Part shown: positions 5,892-6,052 of the stretch, in pieces
Numbering within the stretch: position 1 is the first letter of the stretch
How the letters are laid out: every line of letters begins with the position of its first letter
DNA from: an uncultured Bacteroidales bacterium
Lineage (GTDB): Bacteria; Bacteroidota; Bacteroidia; Bacteroidales; UBA932
Direction of reading: 5' to 3'
Length of the DNA stretch: 6,052 nucleotides
Assembly: GCA_946062035.1 (NCBI GenBank)
Contig: CAMGTS010000083.1
Span: 1 to 6,052, forward strand
Translations under genes and position numbers: made by a program
The notes under the pieces: generated by a model
The model's input: only the letters and a program-made list of their open reading frames with translations
Database searches by the model: none
Told to the model about the DNA's origin: nothing

Positions 5892-6052
5892 TTACAGTTT
5901 CAAAAAGTTGTTCAGTACGCGCTCTCCCGCATCACCGCTTTTTTCGGGATGGAACTGCGTGCCGTAGAAGTTCTCATATTTCAGAGCCGCTGAAAACATT
6001 GTTCCGCCATAGCGTGTAGTAGCTATTGTATCGCTGCAAAGCCCTGCGTAGT
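5892..6052 (-). CDS. hisH: Imidazole glycerol phosphate synthase, glutamine amidotransferase subunit HisH (3' end, partial)
   Basis: The last 52 codons of hisH run in from the right edge of the window and end at a TAA (5892-5894). The fragment contains SDTIATTRYGG and then GTQFHPEKSG, the class-I glutamine amidotransferase motif with the His and Glu of the Cys-His-Glu triad. The nucleophile cysteine lies in the missing part. HisH releases ammonia from glutamine and channels it to HisF. The gene order hisH-hisA-hisF-hisIE is the expected one. The protein ends as HisH proteins normally do (LNNFLKL), so the 3' end is intact. Confidence 0.96.
   Translation of the reverse strand, partial: YAGLCSDTIATTRYGGTMFSAALKYENFYGTQFHPEKSGDAGERVLNNFLKL

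Overview
The window looks like chromosomal DNA of a Bacteroidota bacterium, probably order Bacteroidales. The hints are indirect: a fused hisIE, the order hisH-hisA-hisF-hisIE, a flavodoxin-ferredoxin fusion of the EFR1 type, weak or absent Shine-Dalgarno sequences, and one exact plus one near match to the Bacteroidota -7 promoter box TAnnTTTG. Genus cannot be settled from the sequence alone.

Left part (1-1929, + strand): the 3' tail of an upstream gene (possibly an HxlR-type regulator); a small cysteine-rich protein of the YgbA / 'nitrous oxide-stimulated promoter' family; a RimJ/RimL-like GNAT acetyltransferase; and an EFR1-like electron-transfer protein with an FMN-binding flavodoxin half and two 4Fe-4S motifs. 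The spacers after ygbA and after the GNAT gene are about 100 bases each. The genes may therefore be separate transcription units.

Middle (about 1940-3556, + strand): a two-gene HipBA-type toxin-antitoxin module. The XRE-family antitoxin gene and the HipA kinase gene overlap by ATGA. Upstream lies a strong 21-bp inverted repeat sitting on the probable promoter, which is the expected layout for autorepression by HipB. The HipA protein keeps the catalytic and Mg-binding aspartates but has a slightly unusual glycine-rich loop.

Right part (3661-6052, - strand): the distal end of a histidine biosynthesis operon, transcribed right to left: hisH (3' part only, cut by the window edge), hisA, hisF, hisIE. 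HisH-HisF form the glutamine-dependent IGP synthase, HisA makes its substrate PRFAR, and HisIE supplies the two preceding steps. hisA, hisF and hisIE are packed with a 4-base gap and an ATGA overlap. The hisA product has an unusual C-terminal tail of about 25 residues. The convergent gap between hipA and hisIE holds a 9-bp perfect stem-loop that may end the his transcript.

No RNA gene, CRISPR array, insertion sequence or gene-free stretch over 300 bases was found. I see no clearly new system; the most informative item is the hipBA module with its operator.
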